Positions 18,420-26,517 are shown, numbered from the stretch's first letter. The stretch is 64,000 nucleotides of DNA from Pollutibacter soli (GCA_029269725.1 JARJHS010000008.1:248487-312486); one strand, 5' to 3'. Notes: generated from the letters alone by a model not told the origin. Program-made: numbers and translations.

Positions 18420-18987
18420 TTTTGTTTGCGACTTTTTTCGGTTTTTTCCTAAATCTAATGTTAGAAAGTTCAGCCTTGGCTGCTTCCCTATCGGGAAGTG
18501 CTCTTACAAAAAGCTCTCCTGCTGCGCTTAATTGTTTACGCCCTTGCGTCGCTTGCACTAAAATTCCAGCCTTAGTTGCATTTTCCATCGAAGCAGCAGC
18601 GTTAGAAAATTTAGGTTGCGCTGCTTCTGTATTTAAAGTACTAATATCAATTGTCTTAAAATGAGGAGTGTCCCGAAAATGCGTTAGGTAATAGGCTAAG
18701 CAAGCAATTCTTTCGAAATCAGTTTTAGGAGATTTGTCCCTAAGAAACTCCTTCGGTAACGCGGAGCGATTATCAGTAAAATTACTTTCAGATGATTTTG
18801 CTATTGCAGTATTGATTGTGTTTATTAACGAACTTGAACTGGATCTGTGGGTAACCTCACTTACATCTATATTTAATAATGTTAGAACTGATTTTAAAGT
18901 TCTGATCTGAAGCTCTGAATCCAGTTCTTTTAATGCAGCAATAATTGTATTAAATGCTTCTAAGTTTACTTCGTTTTTTACTTCCAT
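18400..18987 (-). CDS. Putative winged-helix protein, first gene of cassette
   Basis: A 195-residue protein. The N-terminal about 60 residues are helical (AFNTIIAALKELDSELQIRTLKSVLTLL). After a Ser-rich linker, residues about 80-175 read ALPKEFLRDKSPKTDFERIACLAYYL then a TIDISTLNTEA helix, a second helix ending in ATKAGILVQA, and GRKQLSAAGELFVRAL, the shape of a winged-helix domain (helix, recognition helix, wing). The C-terminus is a basic Lys-rich tail. It may bind nucleic acid or act as a partner or repressor. It overlaps the ParA-like gene and leads the operon. No named family is recognised with certainty. Confidence 0.65.
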   Translation of the reverse strand: MEVKNEVNLEAFNTIIAALKELDSELQIRTLKSVLTLLNIDVSEVTHRSSSSSLINTINTAIAKSSESNFTDNRSALPKEFLRDKSPKTDFERIACLAYYLTHFRDTPHFKTIDISTLNTEAAQPKFSNAAASMENATKAGILVQATQGRKQLSAAGELFVRALPDREAAKAELSNIRFRKKPKKVANKNVSKAK

Positions 18988-19103
18988 ATGTTATATCTAA
19001 TTACAAAATAGAGTTTTTTAAGATTATGCGATTTAGATTATTATAATTTTGAAAAATTAACCTGTATCTAACGTCCCCTTAGCAGGCCCCTGAAAATAAA
19101 AAA

Positions 19104-19130
19104 CCCTTATAAGTCATTGACTAATAAGGG
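19104..19130 (-). terminator. Element-borne terminator behind tRNA-Leu
   Basis: CCCTTAT and ATAAGGG pair around a 13-base loop, and the minus strand continues with TTTTTTAT. It lies 18 bp after the 3' end of tRNA-Leu, just inside the mobile element, and so replaces the displaced terminator at 9243-9271. Confidence 0.65.
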
Positions 19131-19145
19131 AGTGTGTTTTATCTA

Positions 19146-19159
19146 TGTGCCCAGGACAG
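19146..19159. other. attR core repeat in tRNA-Leu 3' end
   Basis: Same 14-bp sequence as 9274-9287. It covers the discriminator base and the 3' acceptor strand plus part of the T arm of the tRNA gene. Confidence 0.8.
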
Positions 19160-19231
19160 GATTCGAACCTGCACACCAGTTACGGCTCTACCACCTCAAA
19201 GTAGCGTGTCTACCAATTTCACCACCTGGGC
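19148..19231 (-). tRNA. tRNA-Leu(GAG)
   Basis: The minus strand folds as a class II tRNA of 84 nt. The acceptor stem is GCCCAGG with CCTGGGC plus discriminator A. The anticodon stem CTACT/GGTAG encloses the loop TTGAGGT with anticodon GAG. A long variable arm follows (AGCCGTAACTGGTGT region), and the T loop is GGTTCGAATCC. CCA is not encoded. The gene is intact and serves as the integration target of the element at 9274-19159. Confidence 0.95.
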
Positions 19232-19260
19232 TAACGGTGAACGTTTTATGTTCAGGGGTG

Positions 19261-19268
19261 CAAATATA
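19261..19268 (-). promoter_or_regulatory. -7 promoter box of tRNA-Leu
   Basis: On the minus strand TATATTTG matches TAnnTTTG 29 bp before the tRNA 5' end. No clear -33 TTTG is seen. Confidence 0.45.
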
Positions 19269-19317
19269 GGGAGTTTGGCTTTATTTTCTGCAGCTCCCGG
19301 ATGCTAATTCGGCCAGG

Positions 19318-20985
19318 TTATTTGCCAAAATCCACCTTTTCAAACTTCAGATGGACAACGCGGTCGGAATTGACCTCAAAACCAGTGACTTTCCCGGAAG
19401 CATCCCTTAAAAAAACAATATGATCCATCCACCAGCTGTTCAGGTCAAACTGATCCGGGGCGACGGCACGCATGATCTGGGTGGGGTATTTCCGGTGTTC
19501 CATATTCAAAAGCCCGTCTTTCAAAACAACCGTATAGAAAGCTTCGGTTTCTTTATTATAGTACCTGCCGGGAAAATCTTTTAGATCGTTCCATGGTCCT
19601 GCAGGCAAACGTTTCATTTCAATCGTTTTGTCCGGCGTCTGTAGTAAAAACGATTGTACGCTGTCTCTCACTTTTTTCGGATCGATAATCACAGCGGTGC
19701 CATTATCGGCGACAGAAAACCTGTTATCACCCGTTTTGTTCAGGAACATATCGCGGTTGGGAACGAAGGTTCCCCATTTTAATTTTCCATCCTGCCAGCG
19801 GATATTCATCAAGTCATCCCGATCCGAATAAAATCTTCCGACAAATTTTTTCTGAAAGCTGCTGTCTGTTTTTACAATTTTTGCAGCGGTTGCTGCACCT
19901 TTTTTCTGCTCTACAAGAATATCCACCAGCTTGAAAGATTTATCACCAGGATCGTTGAAATAAGAATTGGCGAACATCACCACATCAAGTCCAAGTTCAG
20001 GAAAAACTACGCCATAAGTAGCAAAGCCCGCATCACTTCCATTATGACCAACGGTTTTCCATCCTTTATACTCATTGACAACAACACCATTTGCATACAG
20101 AATTTTTCTTCCATCATTTAATATGCCCTGCACTTTCATCTTTTCGATCAGATCCTTTCCTCCAACTGCGCCTGTCGCGAAATTGTTCATCCATTTCAGC
20201 TGATCAAGTACTGTGGTCATTAAGCTTGTTGCTCCAACAGTAGAATAACTTAATACTGCATTTTCAAAACGGCCGGGCGCCTGTGAATATGAGTAAGCGC
20301 GATTGGGTACCAGCTCTTTATAATTGTCATTGAAATGCGTGTCGAGCATTCCTAATGGCTTGAAAATATTTTTATCGGTGTACTCACGTAAAGTCAGACC
20401 TGAAACTTTTTTTACGATCTCCGCCATCAATGTATAGCCGGTATTGCTGTACATGTATTCATCACCCGGCTTGAAATTTAGATCCTTCTGCATACTGATG
20501 ACCTTGATGATCTGTTGCTGTGTGATCACATCATCGAGTTGCCAGCCTGCATTTGCAAGCAACTGCCATTGATCTCTGAGACCACTGGTGTGATTGATGA
20601 GATGACGTATCGTGATCTTGTATCCGAAGTCAGGTATATACTCAAGGTACTTTCTGATGTCATCATCCAGGGAAAGTTTTCCTTCTTTTTCCAGCAGGAG
20701 CATGCAAAAGGCAGTGTACTGTTTCGATATCGATGCAATATGGAAAATTGTTTTTGGCGTAATGGGGATATCGTATTCCAGGTTGGCCATGCCATATCCT
20801 TTCTGAAAAATCACTTCACCATTTTTTGAAACAGCAACCGCACAGCCTGGTGTTTTGTTATTCAGACTTTTGAAAAGCGCGTCAATCTTTTTTACTGTAC
20901 TATCTGATAGTTGTGCAAAATGAATTGCTGGCAAAAATAAAAATGCAGATGTTGTTATCAGTTGATAAAATTTCATTTTTCGCAT
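19318..20985 (-). CDS. Secreted serine hydrolase, beta-lactamase class C family
   Basis: A 555-residue protein with a signal peptide ending near HFAQ24. The beta-lactamase/penicillin-binding fold follows: Ser85-x-x-Lys88 in HIASISKQYT as nucleophile motif, Tyr179-Ser-Asn181 in EYMYSNTGY, and HNGSDAGF in the third-motif position. A C-terminal beta-rich extension (about 385-555) resembles the lipocalin-like domain found in many such serine hydrolases. Members hydrolyse esters, D-amino-acid peptides or beta-lactams in the periplasm; a true beta-lactamase function should not be assumed. A second in-frame ATG at 20976 is nearly as good a start. It is monocistronic and faces the HtrA gene across repeat-rich DNA. 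Confidence 0.9.
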   Translation of the reverse strand: MRKMKFYQLITTSAFLFLPAIHFAQLSDSTVKKIDALFKSLNNKTPGCAVAVSKNGEVIFQKGYGMANLEYDIPITPKTIFHIASISKQYTAFCMLLLEKEGKLSLDDDIRKYLEYIPDFGYKITIRHLINHTSGLRDQWQLLANAGWQLDDVITQQQIIKVISMQKDLNFKPGDEYMYSNTGYTLMAEIVKKVSGLTLREYTDKNIFKPLGMLDTHFNDNYKELVPNRAYSYSQAPGRFENAVLSYSTVGATSLMTTVLDQLKWMNNFATGAVGGKDLIEKMKVQGILNDGRKILYANGVVVNEYKGWKTVGHNGSDAGFATYGVVFPELGLDVVMFANSYFNDPGDKSFKLVDILVEQKKGAATAAKIVKTDSSFQKKFVGRFYSDRDDLMNIRWQDGKLKWGTFVPNRDMFLNKTGDNRFSVADNGTAVIIDPKKVRDSVQSFLLQTPDKTIEMKRLPAGPWNDLKDFPGRYYNKETEAFYTVVLKDGLLNMEHRKYPTQIMRAVAPDQFDLNSWWMDHIVFLRDASGKVTGFEVNSDRVVHLKFEKVDFGK

Positions 20986-21471
20986 AACATGAATTTATTG
21001 CAAAAAATGGCAATTCAGATTTATGCACCAAATTGTCCCGCAGATTTTCGCAGATTGATTACACGCGGACTTTCGCAGATAGTTGCAATTGCTAAAGTTA
21101 GCTTTCAACCACGAACCAGAAACAACTTGGTGCTTGGGATTTTGCCTTCGGCGAGTTTCAAATGCATAACGCGGAGGACCTGAGAAACAGACTGCGGAGG
21201 GCGGAGAAGTTTGTTTTTTTTCGCTTTTTTCGATTGTGGTTGTTATTAGAATTTTCTCGGCGCGCTTCGTGTATTCCTTAGACGTTCTCCGCATTACAGC
21301 TGTTCCGCTCGCCGCGGGCGATGCTACTTCATGCTTCACAACCCGCACTTCGTACTTCAAAAAAATGCCTTCCTGTCTTCTTGTTTAATTCCAACACGAC
21401 ATTTTTGATCCGGCCCTAAAGACAAAAAGACACAAAAACCGGAATGGTCGCTAATTTGAGCAGTTGGCATC
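20986..21471. other. Intergenic region with repeat DNA
   Basis: This divergent gap contains runs of the dispersed CGCAGATTTTCGCAGATT-type sequence (21037-21080) and a diverged copy of the inverted-repeat element at 21144-21323. Promoters for the two flanking genes must lie here but no good consensus is visible. Confidence 0.5.
21144..21323. repeat. MITE-like repeat element, diverged copy C
   Basis: The left end GCCTTCGGCGAGTTTCAAAT and right end GCTCGCCGCGGGCGAT correspond to the ends of the elements at 18-284. The interior keeps TGCATAACGCGGAG, GAGAAACAG and CTCCGCATTACAGCTGTTCC in the same order. It is shorter, about 180 bp. Confidence 0.5.
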
Positions 21472-22461
21472 ATGGAAAATAATACAATTCTAAGATTTGC
21501 TTCAGTGGATGATACTGAGCTTATCGATGCATACAGCAGAACAGTTAGCGGTGTGGCAGGGCGTGTATCTGAAGCGGTTGTACACGTGATCGTGGAAAAA
21601 GAAAACAAGGATCAGGTCCGGCGGGGACCATCACCTTCCGGTGGAAGTGGCAGCGGTTTCATTATCAGCTCCGATGGCTATATCGTAACCAACCATCATG
21701 TCGTTGAAGGAGCAACAAAAATAAAGGTGGCGTTGAACAATGGCCAGGAGTTATCAGCAGTATTGCGTGGTACTGATCCAAGTACAGATATTGCCGTCCT
21801 TAAAGCTGATATCAGTAATGCAAAGAGTCTGACGTTTGCGGATAGCAGTCATTTGCAACCTGGTCAGATCGCTATCGCTATCGGTAATCCGATGGGGTTG
21901 CAGTTCACCGTTACAGCCGGTGTCGTGAGCGCGCTTGGCAGGAGTTTACGCGCGGGAAATGGGAGACTTATCGACGATGTTATTCAAACCGATGCATCCT
22001 TAAATCCCGGCAACAGTGGAGGACCATTACTCAACAGTGCCGGACAGGTAATTGGTGTGAATACAGCGATTATCAATGGAAGCCAGGGACTCTGTTTCGC
22101 GGTAAGCAGCAATCTTGCAGCTTATGTTGCAGGAAAACTTATTCTGGAAGGAAAAGTGCGTCGCGCATACCTGGGTATTGCGGGCAGTAATGTACGTCTG
22201 ACAGAACGGATGATTGCAGCAAACAAACTTGTAAATCGTTCAGGCATCTACGTTAGCGAAGTAGTTGCAGATGCTCCGGCACTGAATAGTCAACTGATGA
22301 AAGGTGATATCATCGTTGGCTTTAACGGAAAACAGGTTAACGGTATCGATGAACTGCACGGCTACCTCAGCGGTGAGATGATCGCTGAATATGTGACGAT
22401 AACAGTATTGCGTGGCGGATATAAAAAGGATCTGGAAGTGATGCCGGGGGAAATGGACTAG
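21472..22461 (+). CDS. HtrA/DegP-family trypsin-like protease with PDZ domain
   Basis: A 329-residue S1C protease. Catalytic residues are His76 in TNHHVVEG, Asp106 in TDIAVLK and Ser182 in NPGNSGGPLL. A single PDZ domain occupies about residues 230-325 (SGIYVSEVVADAPALNSQLMKGDIIVGFNGKQV). No signal peptide or membrane helix precedes the protease domain, so this member is probably cytoplasmic or exported by another route, unlike periplasmic DegP/DegS. HtrA proteins degrade or sense misfolded proteins. A stop-proximal repeat lies 38 bp after its stop. Confidence 0.9.
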   Translation: MENNTILRFASVDDTELIDAYSRTVSGVAGRVSEAVVHVIVEKENKDQVRRGPSPSGGSGSGFIISSDGYIVTNHHVVEGATKIKVALNNGQELSAVLRGTDPSTDIAVLKADISNAKSLTFADSSHLQPGQIAIAIGNPMGLQFTVTAGVVSALGRSLRAGNGRLIDDVIQTDASLNPGNSGGPLLNSAGQVIGVNTAIINGSQGLCFAVSSNLAAYVAGKLILEGKVRRAYLGIAGSNVRLTERMIAANKLVNRSGIYVSEVVADAPALNSQLMKGDIIVGFNGKQVNGIDELHGYLSGEMIAEYVTITVLRGGYKKDLEVMPGEMD

Positions 22462-22851
22462 GCAACAGGCACGGCCAGGCAAAAGGCAAACGTAAGAAGC
22501 CAGTAGGAAACGGCCAGGTGTTAGCGGATATGAAATTGTTGCAGGAGTCGCAGTGAGATCGACTTTTGTTATTGATAAAATTGATATTGGATACTAACGT
22601 AAATCCTGGAGACGTCATGCATGGCGTGTCTGCGATTTACGGAATGCATATCGAAAACTGAAAACTGAAATGCGCTTTTCCTGATTGATTGAAATCAGTC
22701 GTAGTTTTCAATCGCATTTAATTTCCCTGGTTTGACCGGATAGCCTTTATTAAAAATCTAAAACCGATTTCCTCACCTTAGGTCGGCTGTTTCCTATTGC
22801 CTATTACCTATTACCTATTACCTACTGCCTACTGCCTCTACTGTCTACCCT
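22462..22851. repeat. Convergent intergenic region with two stop-proximal repeats
   Basis: GCCAGTAGGAAACGGCC (22499-22515) lies after the plus-strand HtrA stop. GGCTGTTTCCTATTGCC (22785-22801), the opposite-strand form, lies after the minus-strand hydrolase stop and is followed by tandem CCTATTA / CCTACTG hexamer-like units up to the stop codon itself. Between them is unremarkable DNA. Confidence 0.55.
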
Positions 22852-23736
22852 CTACTGCCAGACAAAAGGCTTCACATACCTCATCAATTCCTCCGTATCC
22901 ATCATCAGTGTTACATGCGCTTTATTCGGAATTACCACCAATTGCGATTTTGGCTGCGGAACCATATCCGCACTGATGTTTCCTCCCAGCAAAGAATACA
23001 TTTCTGTAGTGTGATGAAGATCCACGCCATCATTATCGGCTTTAATAATCAGAACAGGGCACTTGATTTTCCTGAGATTTGATTTGCCCAGATCGAAGTG
23101 GGTGGTATCGAAAGCAGCGAGTTTTTTAACAAATGGTTTCCAGTTGGCGGGATATGGAGCAAGGCTGTCGTAATACGTTTTCAACGGTGTCTTTTCAAAA
23201 CATTCAGGCACAATCATTTTCAGTATCTGTCTCACATCAGGAGTCCATCCATCGTGCTTGAAAGTAGATGAGATAAACACCAGCTTTGTAACTTTTGACG
23301 GATGACGAATTGCCGTATTCAGTACTATCGTTGCTCCAAAACTGTATCCGAGGAGGATCGCACTGTCCAGCCGGAGATGATCAAGCAATCCCGCAATATC
23401 ATCAGCAAGTACGTCATATGAAAAAGGGCGACCCGTGTCCGCAGTGCGACCGTGCCCCTGCAATTCAACGGCAATTACTCTATTTGTTTTGGAGAGAATC
23501 GGAATAACTTCCGAGAAATTCAATGGGATTGTCATGTAGCTTCCATGCACGAGAACAATCGGTTTACCGGTACCGTAAGTTTCATAGTACATTTTGATTC
23601 CATTCACTGGCGCGTAGCCTTTGCTTTCCGGTGGAGGCAGTTTTGTTGGTGCTTTGAATTCCTGCGCAGTAACGGTGGAGATGGAAACAGAAATAACAAC
23701 TGTAACGATGATCCTGTTTATATACTTTGTCAGCAT
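22852..23736 (-). CDS. Secreted alpha/beta hydrolase
   Basis: A 294-residue hydrolase with an N-terminal signal sequence (INRIIVTVVISVSISTVTAQ). The alpha/beta fold shows the oxyanion region VLVHGSY, the GQGHGRT-like loop ELQGHGRTAD, the nucleophile elbow GYSFG with Ser132, an acid region VLIIKADNDGVD and a late PNKAHVTLM histidine. All triad positions are present. Substrate class cannot be told from sequence alone. The start is ATG 23736; the frame extends nine bases further to a TTG that is less likely. The stop codon lies within the stop-proximal repeat tract. Confidence 0.9.
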   Translation of the reverse strand: MLTKYINRIIVTVVISVSISTVTAQEFKAPTKLPPPESKGYAPVNGIKMYYETYGTGKPIVLVHGSYMTIPLNFSEVIPILSKTNRVIAVELQGHGRTADTGRPFSYDVLADDIAGLLDHLRLDSAILLGYSFGATIVLNTAIRHPSKVTKLVFISSTFKHDGWTPDVRQILKMIVPECFEKTPLKTYYDSLAPYPANWKPFVKKLAAFDTTHFDLGKSNLRKIKCPVLIIKADNDGVDLHHTTEMYSLLGGNISADMVPQPKSQLVVIPNKAHVTLMMDTEELMRYVKPFVWQ

Positions 23737-24013
23737 GGTAATCAATTTTAAACAAAGTTATTTTGACTGACTTTCGGTGTTGAGGTGTGATTGCGACTAA
23801 TTGAATGGTTCTTGCGACAAGGAGTTTAGTGTTGAATGTTGAAAGTTAGAAATTGGAGGTGATAAGTATTAAGTTAACCTTAGCTGTTGGATAGGCATTC
23901 CAATAGTCAGCAGGTGTGGAAAAGAGTTTAAGGTTAAATGTTGAAAGCTCGCCGTAGTATGTTCCTAAGGCGGCAGTTTGGCTTCGGGCTGGAATAAACC
24001 ATTACTTGATTCG

Positions 24014-24601
24014 TCATTGTTTTTGCAAAGTTAATTTGCCATTTACCAACGCGCCCGATTTCGGACTTCGGGAAATATAATAGCCGGAACCATTATTGTC
24101 AGTAGTAGAAAACTGAATAATCATGATGCCGACTCCATCGGAACTGTCGTCTTTTTCAGGATTGAATTGATAGTTGATCCTGAGTATATCGCTGCTGCGT
24201 ATACCTGTGCCTGAAAACTGACGTGTGAAAGTTCCCTTGCCGGTTCCTGTTTTTCTAACAACTGAAACCGATCCTTCTAAGAGAACTCCACCTTCGTCTC
24301 CGGAAGCAAGCATCAATTTTATATCGTAATTGTATCCATCACTTGCCGAGTCTTTAAATCCCCGGTTGATGATATCAGCGCCCTTACCGTACCAGGTTCC
24401 GGAAAGAAATTTACCACTGAGTCGTACTGTAGATTTAACAGGTGCATCCTTTAAAAGGACAGCAGAATTCTGCGCATTGCTGGGTGAAGATTGGGCATCT
24501 ACCTGAAATGAAATTGTACCACAAACAAATATCGTCAGTAAAAGATTTTTTGTGCGGGTTGCAGCACGCAGGGGTTTTTGTTGCAGAGTTTGATTGATCA
24601 T
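24014..24601 (-). CDS. Secreted beta-rich protein of unknown function
   Basis: A 195-residue protein with a signal peptide (KNLLLTIFVCGTISFQVDAQ). The mature part is a beta-rich domain with repeated glycine turns (KFLSGTWYGKGADIINRGF, LLEGSVSVVRKTGTGKGTFTRQFSGTGI, GSGYYISRSP). It is of the size of lipocalin-like or META-like envelope proteins, but no family is recognised. The start is ATG at 24601. It is followed on the same strand by a gap before unrelated sequence. Confidence 0.6.
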   Translation of the reverse strand: MINQTLQQKPLRAATRTKNLLLTIFVCGTISFQVDAQSSPSNAQNSAVLLKDAPVKSTVRLSGKFLSGTWYGKGADIINRGFKDSASDGYNYDIKLMLASGDEGGVLLEGSVSVVRKTGTGKGTFTRQFSGTGIRSSDILRINYQFNPEKDDSSDGVGIMIIQFSTTDNNGSGYYISRSPKSGALVNGKLTLQKQ

Positions 24602-24754
24602 GATGGTGTTTTTATTGTCTTAATGAAGTTCTCAAAACTTATGAGGGATCCGGGCTTCGGACAAATTTCACGATAGTGCGGATTTTCGCAGAAGGGTAGT
24701 GTACTAAAAGCGGTAACAATTTTCCGGAGAAAACTTATTTAATCAGATATCTGA

Positions 24755-25465
24755 CTAATGTTTCAATTCTTTTTCTATATCCTTAATCAGTTCCCTGGCG
24801 TCTGCAATCGTGTTCGAATAATCATTCAGTGCGATATCAGCATTATACACAAGCAGATGTATGAGTGCGCCGACTTTTTGAGACGAAAGTATTTTCTTCT
24901 TGGTTTCGGTATCGCTTTTATCCAATTCAGTATCCAGTATTTTCATCTGGAGTGAATTGTTAAACACTTCACCAGCGAGTAAATCTGGGATTGTTTGCTG
25001 ATAAAATACAAGAATCTTTTCTTTCAGGCTATCTGTTTCAATTGTCTCAAGTTTGCCACTGGATTTAAATCCTTCAAATCTCCCGACATTCAGATGCGTT
25101 TCCAGTATCTGGTAGCGCGTTTTGCTGTACAATGCGGAATCAGTCTGTGTGTTCAATTGTTTTTTTATGATCAGGTCATACAGAAATTCGAAATCTGAAT
25201 CAACTCTGGCAAGAATGGCTTTGTTTTCTTCCAGCAGGTCGATGTCTTTTGTAAGATCTTCTCTCAGGCCGGTAAGAAATTTTTTTACCTGCTTCTGTTC
25301 ATGACGATGCTCGGACCAGCTGTGCAGCCAGATAGAAAGTGTAACTGCAAAAACAATGATGAGAATTTCAATAGTGACTTCCTTCAGTTTTTCTCCGAAA
25401 CTGTGTTCTTTGTTCTTGAGCTCTTTAAAAATTTTGCGGGTATGTTTATTGACCTCCTCCTGCAT
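24755..25465 (-). CDS. Membrane protein, DUF6090-like
   Basis: A 236-residue protein with a basic N-terminus, a single membrane helix (about residues 28-50, VTIEILIIVFAVTLSIWLHSW) and a long helical coiled-coil body with a Leu/Glu/Lys pattern. The order of helix then WSEHRHEQKQVKKFLTGLREDLTKDIDLL matches the group of Bacteroidota inner-membrane proteins annotated as DUF6090. The function is unknown. It is 81 bp downstream of the gene at 25547 on the same strand and may share its transcript. Confidence 0.65.
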   Translation of the reverse strand: MQEEVNKHTRKIFKELKNKEHSFGEKLKEVTIEILIIVFAVTLSIWLHSWSEHRHEQKQVKKFLTGLREDLTKDIDLLEENKAILARVDSDFEFLYDLIIKKQLNTQTDSALYSKTRYQILETHLNVGRFEGFKSSGKLETIETDSLKEKILVFYQQTIPDLLAGEVFNNSLQMKILDTELDKSDTETKKKILSSQKVGALIHLLVYNADIALNDYSNTIADARELIKDIEKELKH

Positions 25466-25546
25466 TCCCCGTAAATTAAGCTCTTCCGGGAAATTTAATG
25501 CAGGAATGTTGAGAAAGATCCGGGTAAGTCTTACGTCCGGGAAACG

Positions 25547-26347
25547 TTATTTCGAATCAGCGTCTACAATTTCCAGTTCAACCGACTCCGTTTTCTTGAA
25601 ACGATCAATTTTTAATTGAATGGTTTTTGATGATTTCGGACTGAAACTTTCATTGAGGGTATATTCTTTTGTAGCGATGGTTTGCTGGTTTTTGTCGAGA
25701 TAAGTTACTTTCAATACTGCATCTTTATAGGTTGTGGAAACCGCTTTGTTTTTTACAATACAATCCAGTTTGAGTTTGCTTCCCCAGAGATTGCCTTTGT
25801 ATGTCCCGGCAGCAGAAAGATATTCCGATGGTTTCAGTTTTTCGTTCTCATCTGACGTTTTTGATTTTTTAGCTTCTGTTTTTACTTCAGCTGTTTTATC
25901 TTTTTCTGCAAAAGAAGTGGTTTTTGCTATTTCCTTTCCCTGGTTCTTCTGATTTGGTTTGCTGTTCGCAGGGCCCTCTTTGGTGATCATTGCAAGGCCT
26001 CCCATCACGATTATAATCAGCATTACCCCGATAGAAAGAACTCTCTTTATTCTTGCACCACGACGTTTACGCTGTACGGTTAGCAGTCGGTTGGCAGAAT
26101 TGAGTGAACCCGGGTCGTCAGATAAAAATCCTGTGGCAATTGTTTTAATTTCTTCAGGAGAAAGATTTTCAGCCTCGTCCAGGATCAGGTCTTTTGGGTC
26201 TATGATAATTCTTCCGTTGGACAGCTTTACAACATACCTGAACTGCTCATTCAGGACAAATCCGCTATAGGAGCCGATTTCCTTGTTGAAAAGGCGCAGC
26301 TTCTGAAGGAAGACTATTATTTCTTTTTCACCATATTTAGCTTGCAT
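25547..26347 (-). CDS. Membrane protein of unknown function
   Basis: A 266-residue protein in three parts. A cytoplasmic N-terminal domain (about 1-95) contains LFNKEIGSYSGFVLNEQFRYVVKLSNGRIIIDPKDL. One membrane helix follows (about 102-122, RVLSIGVMLIIIVMGGLAMI). A charged Lys/Glu linker then leads to an extracytoplasmic beta domain (about 180-260) with GTYKGNLWGSKLKLDCIVKNKAV and KEYTLNESFSPKSSKTIQLKID, similar in pattern to an FxLYD-like domain. No enzymatic motif is visible. It may anchor or sense in the envelope. Confidence 0.6.
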   Translation of the reverse strand: MQAKYGEKEIIVFLQKLRLFNKEIGSYSGFVLNEQFRYVVKLSNGRIIIDPKDLILDEAENLSPEEIKTIATGFLSDDPGSLNSANRLLTVQRKRRGARIKRVLSIGVMLIIIVMGGLAMITKEGPANSKPNQKNQGKEIAKTTSFAEKDKTAEVKTEAKKSKTSDENEKLKPSEYLSAAGTYKGNLWGSKLKLDCIVKNKAVSTTYKDAVLKVTYLDKNQQTIATKEYTLNESFSPKSSKTIQLKIDRFKKTESVELEIVDADSK

Positions 26348-26490
26348 CTGTCCCGTTTTTATAAGGTCTTGATTATACTGAAAATCAAATGAGTATAATT
26401 TTCCTCTTGAATACAGTACCCCCTAAAACGGAGAAATCCCCGGGAATGTTGCAGTCGCGGACTTCAAAATATTAACCTGCTGGGGAATAA

Positions 26491-26517
26491 AAAAGGCCGC
26501 TGGATCCAGCGGCCTTT
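26491..26517 (-). terminator. Terminator after the giant surface protein gene
   Basis: AAAAGGCCGCTGG and CCAGCGGCCTTT form a near-perfect stem around ATC. The A-run on its left is a T-run on the minus strand, so it ends transcription of the 2407-codon gene whose stop is at 26536. Confidence 0.9.

Larger units (their letters stand above)
9274..19159. mobile_element. Integrative element at tRNA-Leu(GAG), about 9.9 kb
   Basis: The element is bounded by a 14-bp direct repeat, TGTGCCCAGGACAG, at 9274-9287 and 19146-19159. The right copy overlaps the last twelve bases of an intact tRNA-Leu gene. A tyrosine recombinase begins 180 bp inside the left repeat. The interior is visibly AT-richer than flanking genes. 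It encodes integrase, an excisionase-like HTH protein and a replication protein resembling filamentous-phage gpII, but no relaxase of MOB type, no type IV secretion genes and no phage structural genes. The cargo consists of two candidate defence cassettes and a membrane coiled-coil protein. It fits an integrative mobilisable element or a phage-satellite-like element. Confidence 0.85.

Noticed and set aside
9274-19159. CRISPR array or conjugative relaxase
   Set aside because: No regularly spaced repeats occur, and none of the encoded proteins shows relaxase or type IV secretion motifs.
19318-20985. Antibiotic-resistance beta-lactamase
   Set aside because: The SxxK and YSN motifs are shared by many class C-type serine hydrolases, and the long C-terminal domain favours an esterase or peptidase.
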